A stretch of 64,000 bases of DNA from Tubulanus polymorphus (taxonomy: Eukaryota; Nemertea; Palaeonemertea; Tubulaniformes; Tubulanidae), in contig NC_134025.1 in NCBI RefSeq assembly GCF_964204645.1, positions 23,652,001-23,716,000 of the forward strand, written 5' to 3'. Numbering within the stretch: the first letter of the stretch is position 1; each line of letters begins with the position of its first letter. The notes under the pieces are model-generated. The model was given only the letters and a program-made list of their open reading frames with translations, was not told the DNA's origin and did not search any database. Positions 14,201 to 23,623 of this stretch are shown here, piece by piece. Both the position numbers and the translations under genes were made by a program.

Positions 14201-15218
14201 AAAAGGAGTCGCGGAGAGATTGAAATCTACTAAAAGGCAAAAAAAGAAATCTGGGCGGTTGTATGAAAAGTCTCAAAAAGAATTATCATTAATATGTATT
14301 ACTGAAAAGTCTGAGGAAAATGGCCAAAGGCTATCCACAGGCAGCACCGATATTAAAGCGGTTTCCGATCAGCAGTTTCCACTAACAGCTCGAACGAAGT
14401 TATCTCGTGAAATTTCAAGGCTGAAAACTGCGCTAGTAATTGCTGAAGACGAGGCGAAGGCCATGCAGGAAGACAGGTCTGTTGGTCGCAGGAAGACCTC
14501 CAGACTGCGTTTTACGAATGGAAAGATAGGGCGATCAAGAAACAGCAAGAGACGGAAAGATAGGAGCGACTTAGCTCAAAAACAAGGGACTGATTTCGCA
14601 GAATCTTTCACCCGAATTCGCAAATCCACCAAAGACAAGTTGAGGCAACTCGCCCAAAATCGGAAGTACAAGCATAGTCAGCTGAGTTCTGCTGAGGGAT
14701 CCTGTAAAGTGGAAATAATAGATAGCACCGATAGATCGAAAACTGGCATCGGGTTAGTGATGCAAAGTGACGATTTGCATTCCTCCAATCCTGTCTTGGA
14801 ATCTGTACGGACTCCGGAGAAACGAGAACTCGATGCAAATATTAATAGTTTATTTGAAATTGCCAATTTGCACGAAGAACCTACGAAAGATGAAATAGAT
14901 CACGTATCTCTGCTTGGCCTCGAATCGACAGATTGTGATTATGAAGCTTACACCGACGAAAAACGGTTAGAAGATGGGTCGACCCACCTAGTGAACACCC
15001 GATCGCCAAAAGTTGCTGGAGAAATTGATTCGACTCGGGTAATTATAGCTGGTGATGGTAATTCGTCTCGCGTAGAAAGCACTGAGTCTACAACACGTAT
15101 CGATTCATTTATTAAGATTCGTAGTCGAAACGAAGAAAGAATTTTCAAATTGAAAAAACGTCTTCAAGAACAACAAAAGGCTCTCGAGAACGTTAGAAGC
15201 TTCAATACAAACATCTAA
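11209..15218 (+). CDS. Large Lys/Arg/Ser-rich protein of unknown family (single giant terminal exon)
   Basis: An acceptor at 11208 opens a frame that runs 4 kb to a TAA at 15216-15218; from the first internal ATG (11229) it encodes 1329 residues. I recognise no catalytic domain. The protein is rich in Lys, Arg, Ser and Thr and looks largely disordered, with many basic clusters that could act as nuclear localisation signals. A motif of about 17 residues, ISRLKT-x-LVIAEDE, occurs twice, near residues 930 and 1062, each followed by a basic stretch ending in SRL. A conserved-looking block (PAPPRICKAYRERFG) lies near residue 775. The last 40 residues are heptad-like (FKLKKRLQEQQKALENV), suggesting a short C-terminal coiled coil. 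The composition suggests a chromatin- or cytoskeleton-associated protein, but that is inference only. A 3' UTR and AATAAA follow. Confidence 0.8.
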
Positions 15219-16271
15219 TTAGCTGTGATTCTAGGTTGAGGTTATATTTTAGCTCATTTTGGACTTAGTGCCAACAGGCTATAATTGCGTTCACTTTTCG
15301 CCCGTCGTCAGTCTGTAGACGAAAATTTTTCTATACGCTTTAGTGTATGGCCGTATCTACATTGAATAGCTTAAAGCTACGCCTCCATGAAAGTTTCTAT
15401 GATTGTGGTGATTTTAAGGTCATTGGCTTCTGCATACAGGGGTGTTGCATGGGAGAAATTACTTAGTATTTCGATTGATATTGGGATCTATGCTTATTTA
15501 TCACATTCAATTGCTAAGTTGTAGCTTCGACGTGTTTATATGCTTATGAGTGTGGTGAGCTTCAAGGTCATTGGTTTTTGTTTATGGTCACCAAGGACGT
15601 AGAATTTTGGAATTGTCAGATTTTCGAGCATTTCAGACCATTTTCGTAGTGGGCATGGTGTCCCTAGACCGCTAGTTTCCAATATGATTTTCTGTTGACA
15701 TATTCAAGATTAATGAATGACAGTATATCGAGCTCTAGATTTCTTAATTCAGAATTTGATAGATTGAAACACACGTAACATGATGAGTGCGTGATGGGAA
15801 TATATTTATATGCCGGATAATTGTATGTATTTGTTCAACGGTTTACTATCTACGCAACTATTAGAATTGATTGAATCGAACTTTTTGAATTTTGCAATGT
15901 TGTTGTTATGAAGTTTCTCTACTCCTTCAAAATCGAGTAATGTTATTGTGTTATTTAAATAATATTTGGAATCTATATGAAATTTGTCTCTTCCTTTAAA
16001 ATCAAGTTACATTGTACTATATTATGTTAAAGATGTTTTCATCTTTCTCCGCGAGGTTGATTACATGTATTTTCGTGTATCGCTGGGTGATAAGATCATT
16101 TCGTACGATGTGAGTTAACTTGAAATCTGATAAATGTCTGCATTTTGTAATCACTATAATTGTAGGGTGGTGGTTAGAAGAATAATTTTAGCACTTTGTT
16201 GACTAACTCTTACATTGCTGTTTGTATGTTTTTTTTTTGCATTTATATGAAAGAAAATATTAAGAAATAAA
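15219..16271 (+). other. 3' UTR of the large ORF with poly(A) signal
   Basis: AT-rich non-coding sequence follows the TAA. An AATAAA at 16266-16271 is the first strong polyadenylation signal downstream. No exon or repeat is visible in between. Confidence 0.5.
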
Positions 16272-17012
16272 TTTTTCAAATTAAACTCTGGCCAATGTTA
16301 GTTGATGCTTTGCTGGGCATGAGGATACTCGCACTCGTGTCTACCCTCCGGTATTGTAGCTCGATATTACACCAGTAGAAGATCCGTTTAAAAGGAGTAA
16401 GGTGGTACTAAGCGGAAGATGAAAGACGTCAATGCGAGGGCGGGCATAGGGGGATTCCATGGGAGCCCAAGTAGATATCCAAAAATCTAAACATCTCGTC
16501 AAACATAAAATTACTCGGTGCTAACACCTAAACAGTATTACATCAAACGAGATTATTCATTTCTGGCCAGATAAAGGCTTAAAAATCTATGTATATACAT
16601 TTATAGGGGAAAAGTGAGCAGCAATTCTAAATTGAAAAAAAGTCACAAGATTTCTATCTAGATTATTAATGTAGCTCTCAAATTAAGTATCGTTTCGTTT
16701 TCCCTGGAATTATCATACTGTGGATTGATTTACATGTGTAAGGTAGAATAAATACATTTCGACTCGTCCAGTAATCGGTTGGTATGAGTGATTTCCACTC
16801 TTTTCCGAATGTTACCCTCTCGACTTAAATATGAAATTCGTCACCAAAGTCACTACATGTACACAGGACTTCTCAAAATATTCACGATAGCTATAACGAT
16901 CTCTTTCAACAGGCAACCTATAATTGCTTGAACAAAATTTAAGTATTTTTTCCTTTTACTTGGAGGTACTTTTTAGACCGAATTGGTATGCTAGAATAAT
17001 CTAGTTTACCAC
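16272..17012. other. Intergenic spacer before the LINE
   Basis: No gene, RNA or recognisable element. The tract around 16310-16400 is more GC-rich than its surroundings, but I cannot assign it. Confidence 0.4.
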
Positions 17013-17024
17013 TAGGCCAATCAG

Positions 17025-17705
17025 ATGCGTTGTTTCTCACCGGCAGATTTACCCGTAATCGGGGACTCAAATCTTCGGGAATGTGATATCCCAACAGGTG
17101 TTATTATTTACCAACCAGGCGCAACCAGCGATAAAATATCGTCACTTCTGACTGAAGCTGATTCCGCGGTTCCGGATAGGTCGTCAATTGGTGACGTAAT
17201 TTTACACTTGGGTACCAACGATGTAAATAACAACAAGAATGACACTGACTCAGTTAAAATGAATTTGTCTTTAGCTCTAGCTAAGACTACAGAACATTAC
17301 CCAAATGCGCATGTTTTCTTATCCAGTATAATACCAAGAAAAGGAGGCGACAACAACGTAAAGGCATTCAATAACGCTGCAAAAGGGGTTAACAGTTATA
17401 TGGAAAAACTATGTACAAAACAAAACATTTGTTTCATTGACAATGACACCTTGCTTAAAACAGCTTCGGGAAAGACGCAGGAGCGTTTTTACTCGCCAAC
17501 AGATAAAAGTGGTGTTCATCTGAACGAGACTGGAAAGCTGGCGCTGATTAAAAACTTCTGCGAAGCGATTGACGGCACTGGAGATCGTGATGTTTTCCAA
17601 ACTCCGGGTTCTGGAAATAAACTCAAACGCAAAGAGCGATCTTTAACATCAACGCCACCGTCGGCTGAAAAAACGTCAAAAAAACCAAACGTAAACGCAG
17701 AATAG
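17025..17705 (+). CDS. LINE ORF1 fragment: SGNH/GDSL esterase-like domain
   Basis: 226 residues. SGNH block I is visible as VIGDSNLRE (catalytic Ser in GDS), block III as LGTNDVNNN (GTND), and a late D-x-x-H (DKSGVHLNETG) gives the catalytic Asp/His pair. These blocks define the SGNH hydrolase fold, which is found in ORF1 of CR1/L2-type LINEs, where the esterase is thought to help in RNP or membrane association. The C-terminus is basic (KLKRKERSL and KTSKKPN), suited to nucleic-acid binding. The usual N-terminal coiled-coil or zinc-knuckle part is missing, so the ATG at 17025 may be an internal Met of a truncated ORF1. The stop is followed after one base by the middle ORF's ATG. Confidence 0.75.
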   Translation: MRCFSPADLPVIGDSNLRECDIPTGVIIYQPGATSDKISSLLTEADSAVPDRSSIGDVILHLGTNDVNNNKNDTDSVKMNLSLALAKTTEHYPNAHVFLSSIIPRKGGDNNVKAFNNAAKGVNSYMEKLCTKQNICFIDNDTLLKTASGKTQERFYSPTDKSGVHLNETGKLALIKNFCEAIDGTGDRDVFQTPGSGNKLKRKERSLTSTPPSAEKTSKKPNVNAE

Positions 17706-17706
17706 G

Positions 17707-17985
17707 ATGAGTGACTTGAATATACCGGACATAGTCAATACTTGTGTTTATGTCATTTCGATCGTTTTTCTCCTCGACGTGGTGAATTTCTCTTTCCCTT
17801 CTCACACTGTGAGAAATATAAAAAATAATTATGATTGTCTCAATGTCTATGGTAGTCAATCTTCAATTATAGGTTTAACTAAAACCTGTACACAATTTAA
17901 AAACTATAGCGTAGTATTATATATTTTACTACATTTGGGTGTTTATTCATTGAAATTCCAATGCGTAAACATCCAAATGAAATAA
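17707..17985 (+). CDS. Small middle ORF of the LINE, hydrophobic, unknown function
   Basis: 92 residues starting at an ATG one base after the ORF1 stop (TAG-G-ATG), a layout that would allow termination-reinitiation. It has two hydrophobic stretches (near residues 12-28 and 68-80). It ends about 50 bases before the ORF2 ATG. I know of no standard LINE protein in this position; it may simply be an open stretch of the inter-ORF spacer. Confidence 0.3.
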   Translation: MSDLNIPDIVNTCVYVISIVFLLDVVNFSFPSHTVRNIKNNYDCLNVYGSQSSIIGLTKTCTQFKNYSVVLYILLHLGVYSLKFQCVNIQMK

Positions 17986-18036
17986 TACGTGACTTAAATA
18001 TTTGTGTTCTTTATATTCATTCAAACTTTTGTGAAA

Positions 18037-20952
18037 ATGGATGACGATATACTTAACTGTGAATACAAATGTTCCTATGATTTTGATGTGAATTTACTAA
18101 ATCATGATGGCAAAGATTCACCTCTCAGTTTTTTTCATGCGAATGTACGAAGTGCAAATAAAAATTTTGATTCATTTTCCGATTATCTCCAAACTTTGAA
18201 CTATAATTTTTCAATTGTCGGTTTGTCAGAAACATGGACTGATGACAATTGTCAAAATGATTCATTGTATCATTTGCCGAATTATTCGAGTTTATTCCGC
18301 AGTAGAAACGATAAAGGAGGTGGCGGAGTTGCGCTTTTGATTAAAAATTCTATAAATTTTAAGATCAGAGATGATCTCTCCTTAGCTGAATCTTTGTTTA
18401 TAGAAGTCCCTCTTAAACCGAAAAGCATTATCGTCGGAGTTATTTATCGTGCTCCTGATAGTGATATAGCTAATTTCATCAAAGAATTTCAGTCATTTAC
18501 TGAACGCGTAAATAAAGAGAAATTAGATGTTTTAATTTTGGGGGATTATAACATTGATTTCGGAAATTACGGTGCGAGTGGTCAGTGTGACGCTTTTATG
18601 GATGAGGCTATTTCCAATTCATTTATGCCATTAATTAATATCCCTACTCGTGTCACTGACCACTCGTCAACCGTAATTGACAATATTTTGGTAAACTTTT
18701 TTGATAATTACAGTTTTACTAGCGGTGTATTTTTGGCGGACATAACTGACCATTATCCTATTTATACTTTTGTTCACGGTTTGTACGAGTCTCATGATAC
18801 TAAACTACCGCGGATTAAAATCCGAGATATTAATCCTCGGACCACGGAACGCTTCACGCGCTGTTTATTATCATGCGACTGGCAAAATGTGTATAATAGC
18901 AATGACCCAGAAGTCTCATGTAAGGAGTTCTATAACATTGTTGATTATTATTTTGAAATCTGTTTCCCTTTTAAGTATGTAACTCCTGGCGTGGAGAAAA
19001 ATGATAAACCGTGGTTAACCTGTGGTATTCGACGTTCTATCAAACAGAAAGAAAAACTGTATAAAAAATATTTACGTAAAAAAACCCAGGAATGTAAGGA
19101 TAAATATTGTACGTATCGAAATAAGCTCAATTCGATTTTAAAGAAATGTAAGCAAATGTATTATAAGAATGTATTCGCCTCCTGTAAATCAGATCCTAAA
19201 GAAACATGGAAACAGGTTAATAACTTACTCAATAAACAGAAACGCGATAAACCCCATTCTCAATTTGTATATAAAGACAAAGTAATTTCAACAGATTATG
19301 ATATAGCCAGTGGTTTTAACGACTATTTTGTTAATATTGCCGGCTCCTTAGAATCAAAAATACCGCCTTCCGATAAACATTTTAAAGATTTTCTAGAGGA
19401 ACGAAATCATATAAACTTTTTTCTGTCACCGACGACACCCAATGAAATTGAATTAATTGTGCATGGCTTTAAAAATAAACTATCCAGTGGTTGTGATCAA
19501 ATCAGCACTAAACTATTGAAATCAATAATTCAAGTTATTTCACAACCCCTTTGTCATATTTTTAATAATAGCTTTCTTACGGGTATTGTTCCTAGCATAT
19601 TTAAGATCGCTCACGTAACACCTATTTTTAAAAGTGGCGATAAATCGCAGTTCAATAACTATCGACCTATTTCTGTCCTTCCCGCTATATCTAAGATAAT
19701 AGAGAAACTCGTTTATAATAGACTCCAGGCATTCCTTGAAAATTTCAATATTCTATCAGATCGTCAATTTGGTTTCAGGAAAAATAGATCCACTGCCTCA
19801 GCCTTAGCATTTATTACGGATAAGATAACTGATTATCTTGAAAATGGCAAAGTCACGATTGGTGTCTTCGTTGATTTGTCAAAGGCTTTTGACACAATCA
19901 ATCATAATATTTTAATTTCAAAATTGGAAAATTATGGAATTCGTGGGCCCCCTCTACAATGGTTTCGAAATTACCTAGAAGACCGTAAACAATGTGTTAA
20001 ATATAATAACTCCTTATCTCCAACTAGAAATATAACTTTCGGAGTTCCTCAAGGCTCAATCCTAGGTCCTTTGCTTTTTCTTGTATATATCAATGATTGC
20101 CCCTCTTCTTGTAAACTCCTAGAGTCAATTTTTTTCGCTGATGATAGTAATTTTTTCATCAGCGATAAGGACCCCAAGAAACTAGAGCAAGTTTTAAATT
20201 CTCAGCTGGAGAAACTTCTTCAGTGGTTTCGAGCAAATAGGCTCTCTGTGAACGCTATTAAAACTCATTTTATTGTCTTTGGTTATAAGTGTCTAGGTCA
20301 AATTAATCTTTTTTTCGATGGACAAAGAGTTTCGCGTGTAGATAGTACTAAATTCTTAGGTGTAATTTTTGACCAGAGACTGACATGGCGGGACCATATT
20401 CAATACATCTCTCGAAAGGTTTCCCGGGGAATTGGAATCATCAATAGGCTTAAACATGTTCTTCCTTTTGGTGTTCTTAAAAATTTATATTATTGTTTTG
20501 TCAATCCACATCTTGCATATGCAACTTTAATCTGGGGTAATTCATGTAATATTTACTTGGAACCCTTATTTCGTCTCCAAAAGAAAGCAATTCGGATAAT
20601 AACACATTCTTTTTGGCTAGCACATACATCTCCAATTTTCAAGAAATTAGAAATCTTAAAGCTACACGACATATATCAATTTCAGCTGTGCAATTTTGTC
20701 TTCAGTCAAATTAATCAAAACTTACCATCAATTTTCAATGAATTTTACTGTTTTCTAAAATCCATGACAGGGCGACCTTCTCGTCGCCCACTAAATTTAA
20801 AAGTGGAATATGCGAAATCTAACTTTAGAATGAAATCATTAAAAATCCAAGGTGCAAGATCCTGGAACTCCCTTCCCAGAAAACTCAAATCTTCGAAATC
20901 ACGCCCTTTCTTTAAAAAATGCTTAACCAATTATTTGGTCGCAAAATACTAA
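18037..20952 (+). CDS. LINE ORF2: apurinic-type endonuclease plus reverse transcriptase, apparently intact
   Basis: 971 residues from the first ATG (upstream in-frame codons lack ATG). The N-terminal EEP endonuclease shows HANVRS, GLSETW, the GGGGVALL loop, VIYRAP, ILGDYNID and the terminal TDHYPI. The central RT shows VTPIFKSGD, NYRPISVLP, QFGFRKNRST, FVDLSKAFDT near residue 612, GVPQGSILGPLLF and the catalytic FADD near residue 701. The C-terminal region (WRDHIQYISRK, LYYCFVNPHLAYATLIWG, GARSWNSLP) is standard for CR1/jockey-group elements. All catalytic Asp residues are present and there is no internal stop or frameshift. It would nick the target and copy the LINE RNA by target-primed reverse transcription. 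Assignment to a specific clade needs a tree. Confidence 0.93.
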   Translation: MDDDILNCEYKCSYDFDVNLLNHDGKDSPLSFFHANVRSANKNFDSFSDYLQTLNYNFSIVGLSETWTDDNCQNDSLYHLPNYSSLFRSRNDKGGGGVALLIKNSINFKIRDDLSLAESLFIEVPLKPKSIIVGVIYRAPDSDIANFIKEFQSFTERVNKEKLDVLILGDYNIDFGNYGASGQCDAFMDEAISNSFMPLINIPTRVTDHSSTVIDNILVNFFDNYSFTSGVFLADITDHYPIYTFVHGLYESHDTKLPRIKIRDINPRTTERFTRCLLSCDWQNVYNSNDPEVSCKEFYNIVDYYFEICFPFKYVTPGVEKNDKPWLTCGIRRSIKQKEKLYKKYLRKKTQECKDKYCTYRNKLNSILKKCKQMYYKNVFASCKSDPKETWKQVNNLLNKQKRDKPHSQFVYKDKVISTDYDIASGFNDYFVNIAGSLESKIPPSDKHFKDFLEERNHINFFLSPTTPNEIELIVHGFKNKLSSGCDQISTKLLKSIIQVISQPLCHIFNNSFLTGIVPSIFKIAHVTPIFKSGDKSQFNNYRPISVLPAISKIIEKLVYNRLQAFLENFNILSDRQFGFRKNRSTASALAFITDKITDYLENGKVTIGVFVDLSKAFDTINHNILISKLENYGIRGPPLQWFRNYLEDRKQCVKYNNSLSPTRNITFGVPQGSILGPLLFLVYINDCPSSCKLLESIFFADDSNFFISDKDPKKLEQVLNSQLEKLLQWFRANRLSVNAIKTHFIVFGYKCLGQINLFFDGQRVSRVDSTKFLGVIFDQRLTWRDHIQYISRKVSRGIGIINRLKHVLPFGVLKNLYYCFVNPHLAYATLIWGNSCNIYLEPLFRLQKKAIRIITHSFWLAHTSPIFKKLEILKLHDIYQFQLCNFVFSQINQNLPSIFNEFYCFLKSMTGRPSRRPLNLKVEYAKSNFRMKSLKIQGARSWNSLPRKLKSSKSRPFFKKCLTNYLVAKY

Positions 20953-21383
20953 TGCCCGCAACGTGGCCGCCATTTAATTGTTTATATATGTAAAGGGTGA
21001 TTCTTGTAACGAATGTGCGTGTATGTGTAAGTGATGAGTGCATGTGAGTGTGATTGTTGACCGAGGGGTAAGGACTCGTATAAGTCAAATTTTGACTTCT
21101 CCTTACTCCTCGCACTATATATTGTTACTCTGAATATAATGTATATTGTGTCGATATTTTTTGTAACAATTTATTTTGCAAATAAATTCAACGAATTGTT
21201 CAACGAATTTGCTACGCATCTGATTGGCTAGATATGTAGACTGGTGGCAACCAGTACGCCTAAGAATCTCGGGCATGTAATACTGCGTGGCCTTGATTCC
21301 AATCTACGAATTATATTTCTGTAAGATTAGAATGCATAAAATGAAGACATGTGTGAATTTTCTGAAAACGCTCACAAATTCAA

Positions 21384-21561
21384 TATAAAGGCCCAGTTCG
21401 GCTGTTAGATCCGAGTTGTATCTTGACTACACCGCACGTAGTCATGGACATCGGTTTCTATGGTAAGTGTGTCGCGAGGGATATTTCTCTAATTTCGTTT
21501 TACACGACGAATTACGTTCTTCTTCCTACGGAGATACGCGCATCTAATTGTTATTTACACG
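21384..21561 (+). promoter_or_regulatory. TATA box and leader of the protease-like gene, with an upstream ORF
   Basis: TATAAAG at 21384-21390 is followed by a leader. An upstream ATG at 21444 (MDIGFYG) runs, if unspliced, to a TGA overlapping the main ATG at 21562, so it is a potential regulatory uORF. A donor-like ggtaagt directly after the seventh codon is an alternative, but joining it to the next acceptor gives an early stop. Which leader is used is not decidable here. Confidence 0.4.
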
Positions 21562-22651
21562 ATGGATGATGATACGAGATCTGAGTTCATATTTGCTAGA
21601 CGTCGTCTGAGATGTCCTCAAGTAAGAATAGTTGATCGAATATATTTCAAAACAGGACAGTAGGTTAATTCGTCAATTGGGTCATATCAGGTAGGCATAT
21701 ATACCAATGTATATGTTCGCTCTTCAATTCAGGATATTTCCGAACGAAAAAGGAAATTCGATAGCGACGATGATTACGAAACCATTCATAAACGACAACG
21801 ATGCTCAAATAAACAGAGATTTGCGAATCCAAGCTCTACTTTGCAGTCTTCTTTCAATCAATGGACCGTACCAAACGGGCGAAACTCTCCCCTGAGAGGA
21901 TCTCAATGTACGTCTATATCGGTTTCTGCGATTTTAGCATCGCAGATTTGCCCAGCCGATAGCTGGGAAAAGAGCCACATCGATTCAATTCTGGGACTCG
22001 GTCACCAAGTTCACAAAAGAACGATCAAACGATTGAAAAGAAAGGGTAAAGCTCCTTACAGAAATTTCCTAATGCCAAAAGAGATCCCCAAGAAATATAT
22101 GCGGAAAATCCTACCAGAAACAACGGTAAATCTTCTAAAAATCCTGGTCAATTTCTTTTATCAAATGCCTATGAATACTTCGTTTGCATAATATATACAT
22201 CAGTTTTTTACATTTTTACTGTTTCAGGTGAAATTAATGGATCCAATGGTCGGTTTAGTTTCACGAGATGTAACGGATCCTGATTTGATTGAGCATGTCA
22301 CTTCGTTGTATGACGCCATTTCCGTCGTCGGAAGCGTAGATTATGCAGGTCCGTTTTTTTCTATTCAAACCATTTTGTCGCTTGATTTTTTATCCTCGTC
22401 CAAGCGCTTTGCAAATTAGTTTTCAAATGATAGACAACACATTTCCCTATTTTGCAGGAGGCCTACTGACGACCAATGACGAATCTGTCGCAATCCTGAA
22501 ATCGTCAGAACCTGAAAGCACGAAATTACATGTCCTAGATCCTCACAGACGAGACCTTGATGGAAAGAGTGACCTTAAAGGCAAAGCAGTGCTCATGTCT
22601 TTCGATTCTGTACACCATCTCGTTAGGTACTTGAAGAAGCAGTCGGCGTGA
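21562..22651 (+). CDS. Putative cysteine protease with Q-C and D-x-H motifs (tegument-type deubiquitinase-like fold)
   Basis: Four exons with matching phases: 21562-21621, 21733-22125, 22228-22348 and 22458-22651, giving 255 residues and a TGA. The N-terminus is basic (SERKRKFDSDDD, HKRQR). Then RGSQCTSISVSAIL places a candidate catalytic Cys at residue 79 with Gln just before it. The C-terminus has ESVAILKSS, then HVLDPHRRDLDG with Asp219-x-His221, then GKAVLMSF and HHLVRYLKK. Cys early, a D-x-H motif late and a following G-x-x-VLL/M-x-F strand is the arrangement I associate with the large-tegument-protein USP family (peptidase C76-like) and with metazoan proteins sharing that fold, often linked to mobile elements. 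The family call is from motif pattern only. No transposase or helicase domain is next to it; the LINE upstream is unrelated. Confidence 0.6.
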
Positions 22652-23565
22652 TTGTCCCTTGAATTTCTCCTCGTTTTGAATGATTTAAATTGACAAATAT
22701 GAAAATACGATGCTATTGTAGATACTGCCAGGCTATGGATGATTTTGGCGATAAACAATTTATGATAACTCCTTTCATTGTCAAGGACAAATCAATCGTG
22801 GCCTCGTGAGCTATCTTGTAAGTATATCTCAGTAATTTAATATTTCACTTTTCCATTCTAATTCGTCTATTCAATATCTATCTAATCTGTGCAGGGAAAG
22901 GATGAAATCCTGGTGGTCAATTGGTTTGTTATCTAACTCCCTGGGTGTATGGAACACCCCAACGTACTTGAGACGGAAATAGTGGCGTGTCCTATCGAGC
23001 GACTACAAGAGTCGGGACAGAATTCGAATAATGTTACACATTGAACTTTTTTTATAATGTCATAATATCAGAAAAATACATTTATATACATTTATAGTTT
23101 TTCACGAACTACACTTTGTTTCGTCATTTTTTAACAAAAGGCTGTTTATCTTCTGAAATCGGTATATCTGAGAGGAATATCCGGGGAATATGAGAGGATC
23201 TAAAAAAGCCAGCACAAAGCAACAATCTTCTAGTAGAAATGACGATTTTTGTGGAATCTTGCTTCCGGTATTTCCCACCATTCGACGGAAAAGATGCATT
23301 CGTTTAAAATTATGTTAACGTTGCATTGATAATTACATGTGATGAGTGTCAAGTAAATATTTATTGCCAAAGTCGGCACGATTTCGACCCGCAGATAACC
23401 TGCATCCGGCATTTCCGGTCATTTTGGACAGAGAATTACCCAGTTTGTACCATCGACGATGCGACAGTTCTTCAAAGTAATTAAGCCTTAAAATGAATGG
23501 TAAATACGTAATGGCCCATGATAATCGTGTGAGTAGTGACAATTACGCAAAATTTGATCATGTGG
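22652..23565. other. 3' flank of the protease-like gene and spacer before antistasin gene A
   Basis: No exon seen. AT-rich, with short unsupported open frames. The last 50 bases lead into the TATA box of the next gene. Confidence 0.45.
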
Positions 23566-23573
23566 TATATAAG
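23566..23573 (+). promoter_or_regulatory. TATA box of antistasin gene A
   Basis: TATATAAG lies 58 bases upstream of the ATG at 23624. The spacing is about the same in the neighbouring gene B (63 bases). Confidence 0.65.
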
Positions 23574-23623
23574 CACGCGTAGAATCATTGCTGGTCATTT
23601 CACTTTTCTACAACGAAGGAACA

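Larger units (their letters stand above)
17013..21231 (+). mobile_element. CR1/jockey-group LINE, ORF2 open, ORF1 apparently 5'-truncated
   Basis: A non-LTR retrotransposon with three consecutive open frames: an SGNH-esterase ORF1 piece, a small middle ORF and a full endonuclease/RT ORF2, followed by a 3' UTR of about 260 bp. The 3' end has a short tandem tail (ttcaacgaattgttcaacgaattt, in pieces of about 12 bases) rather than poly(A), as in CR1/L2-type elements. No direct target-site duplication is obvious. Instead, both boundaries carry an inverted match: ccaatcagatgcgt at 17017-17030 and its reverse complement within 21214-21227. Because ORF1 starts right at the esterase domain, the 5' end is probably truncated. 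ORF2 has no disabling stop, so the insertion looks recent. Confidence 0.85.

Noticed and set aside
14041-14520. The basic repeats of the large ORF considered as a known chromosomal protein such as INCENP or shugoshin
   Set aside because: I could not match any diagnostic motif of those families, so naming it would be a guess.
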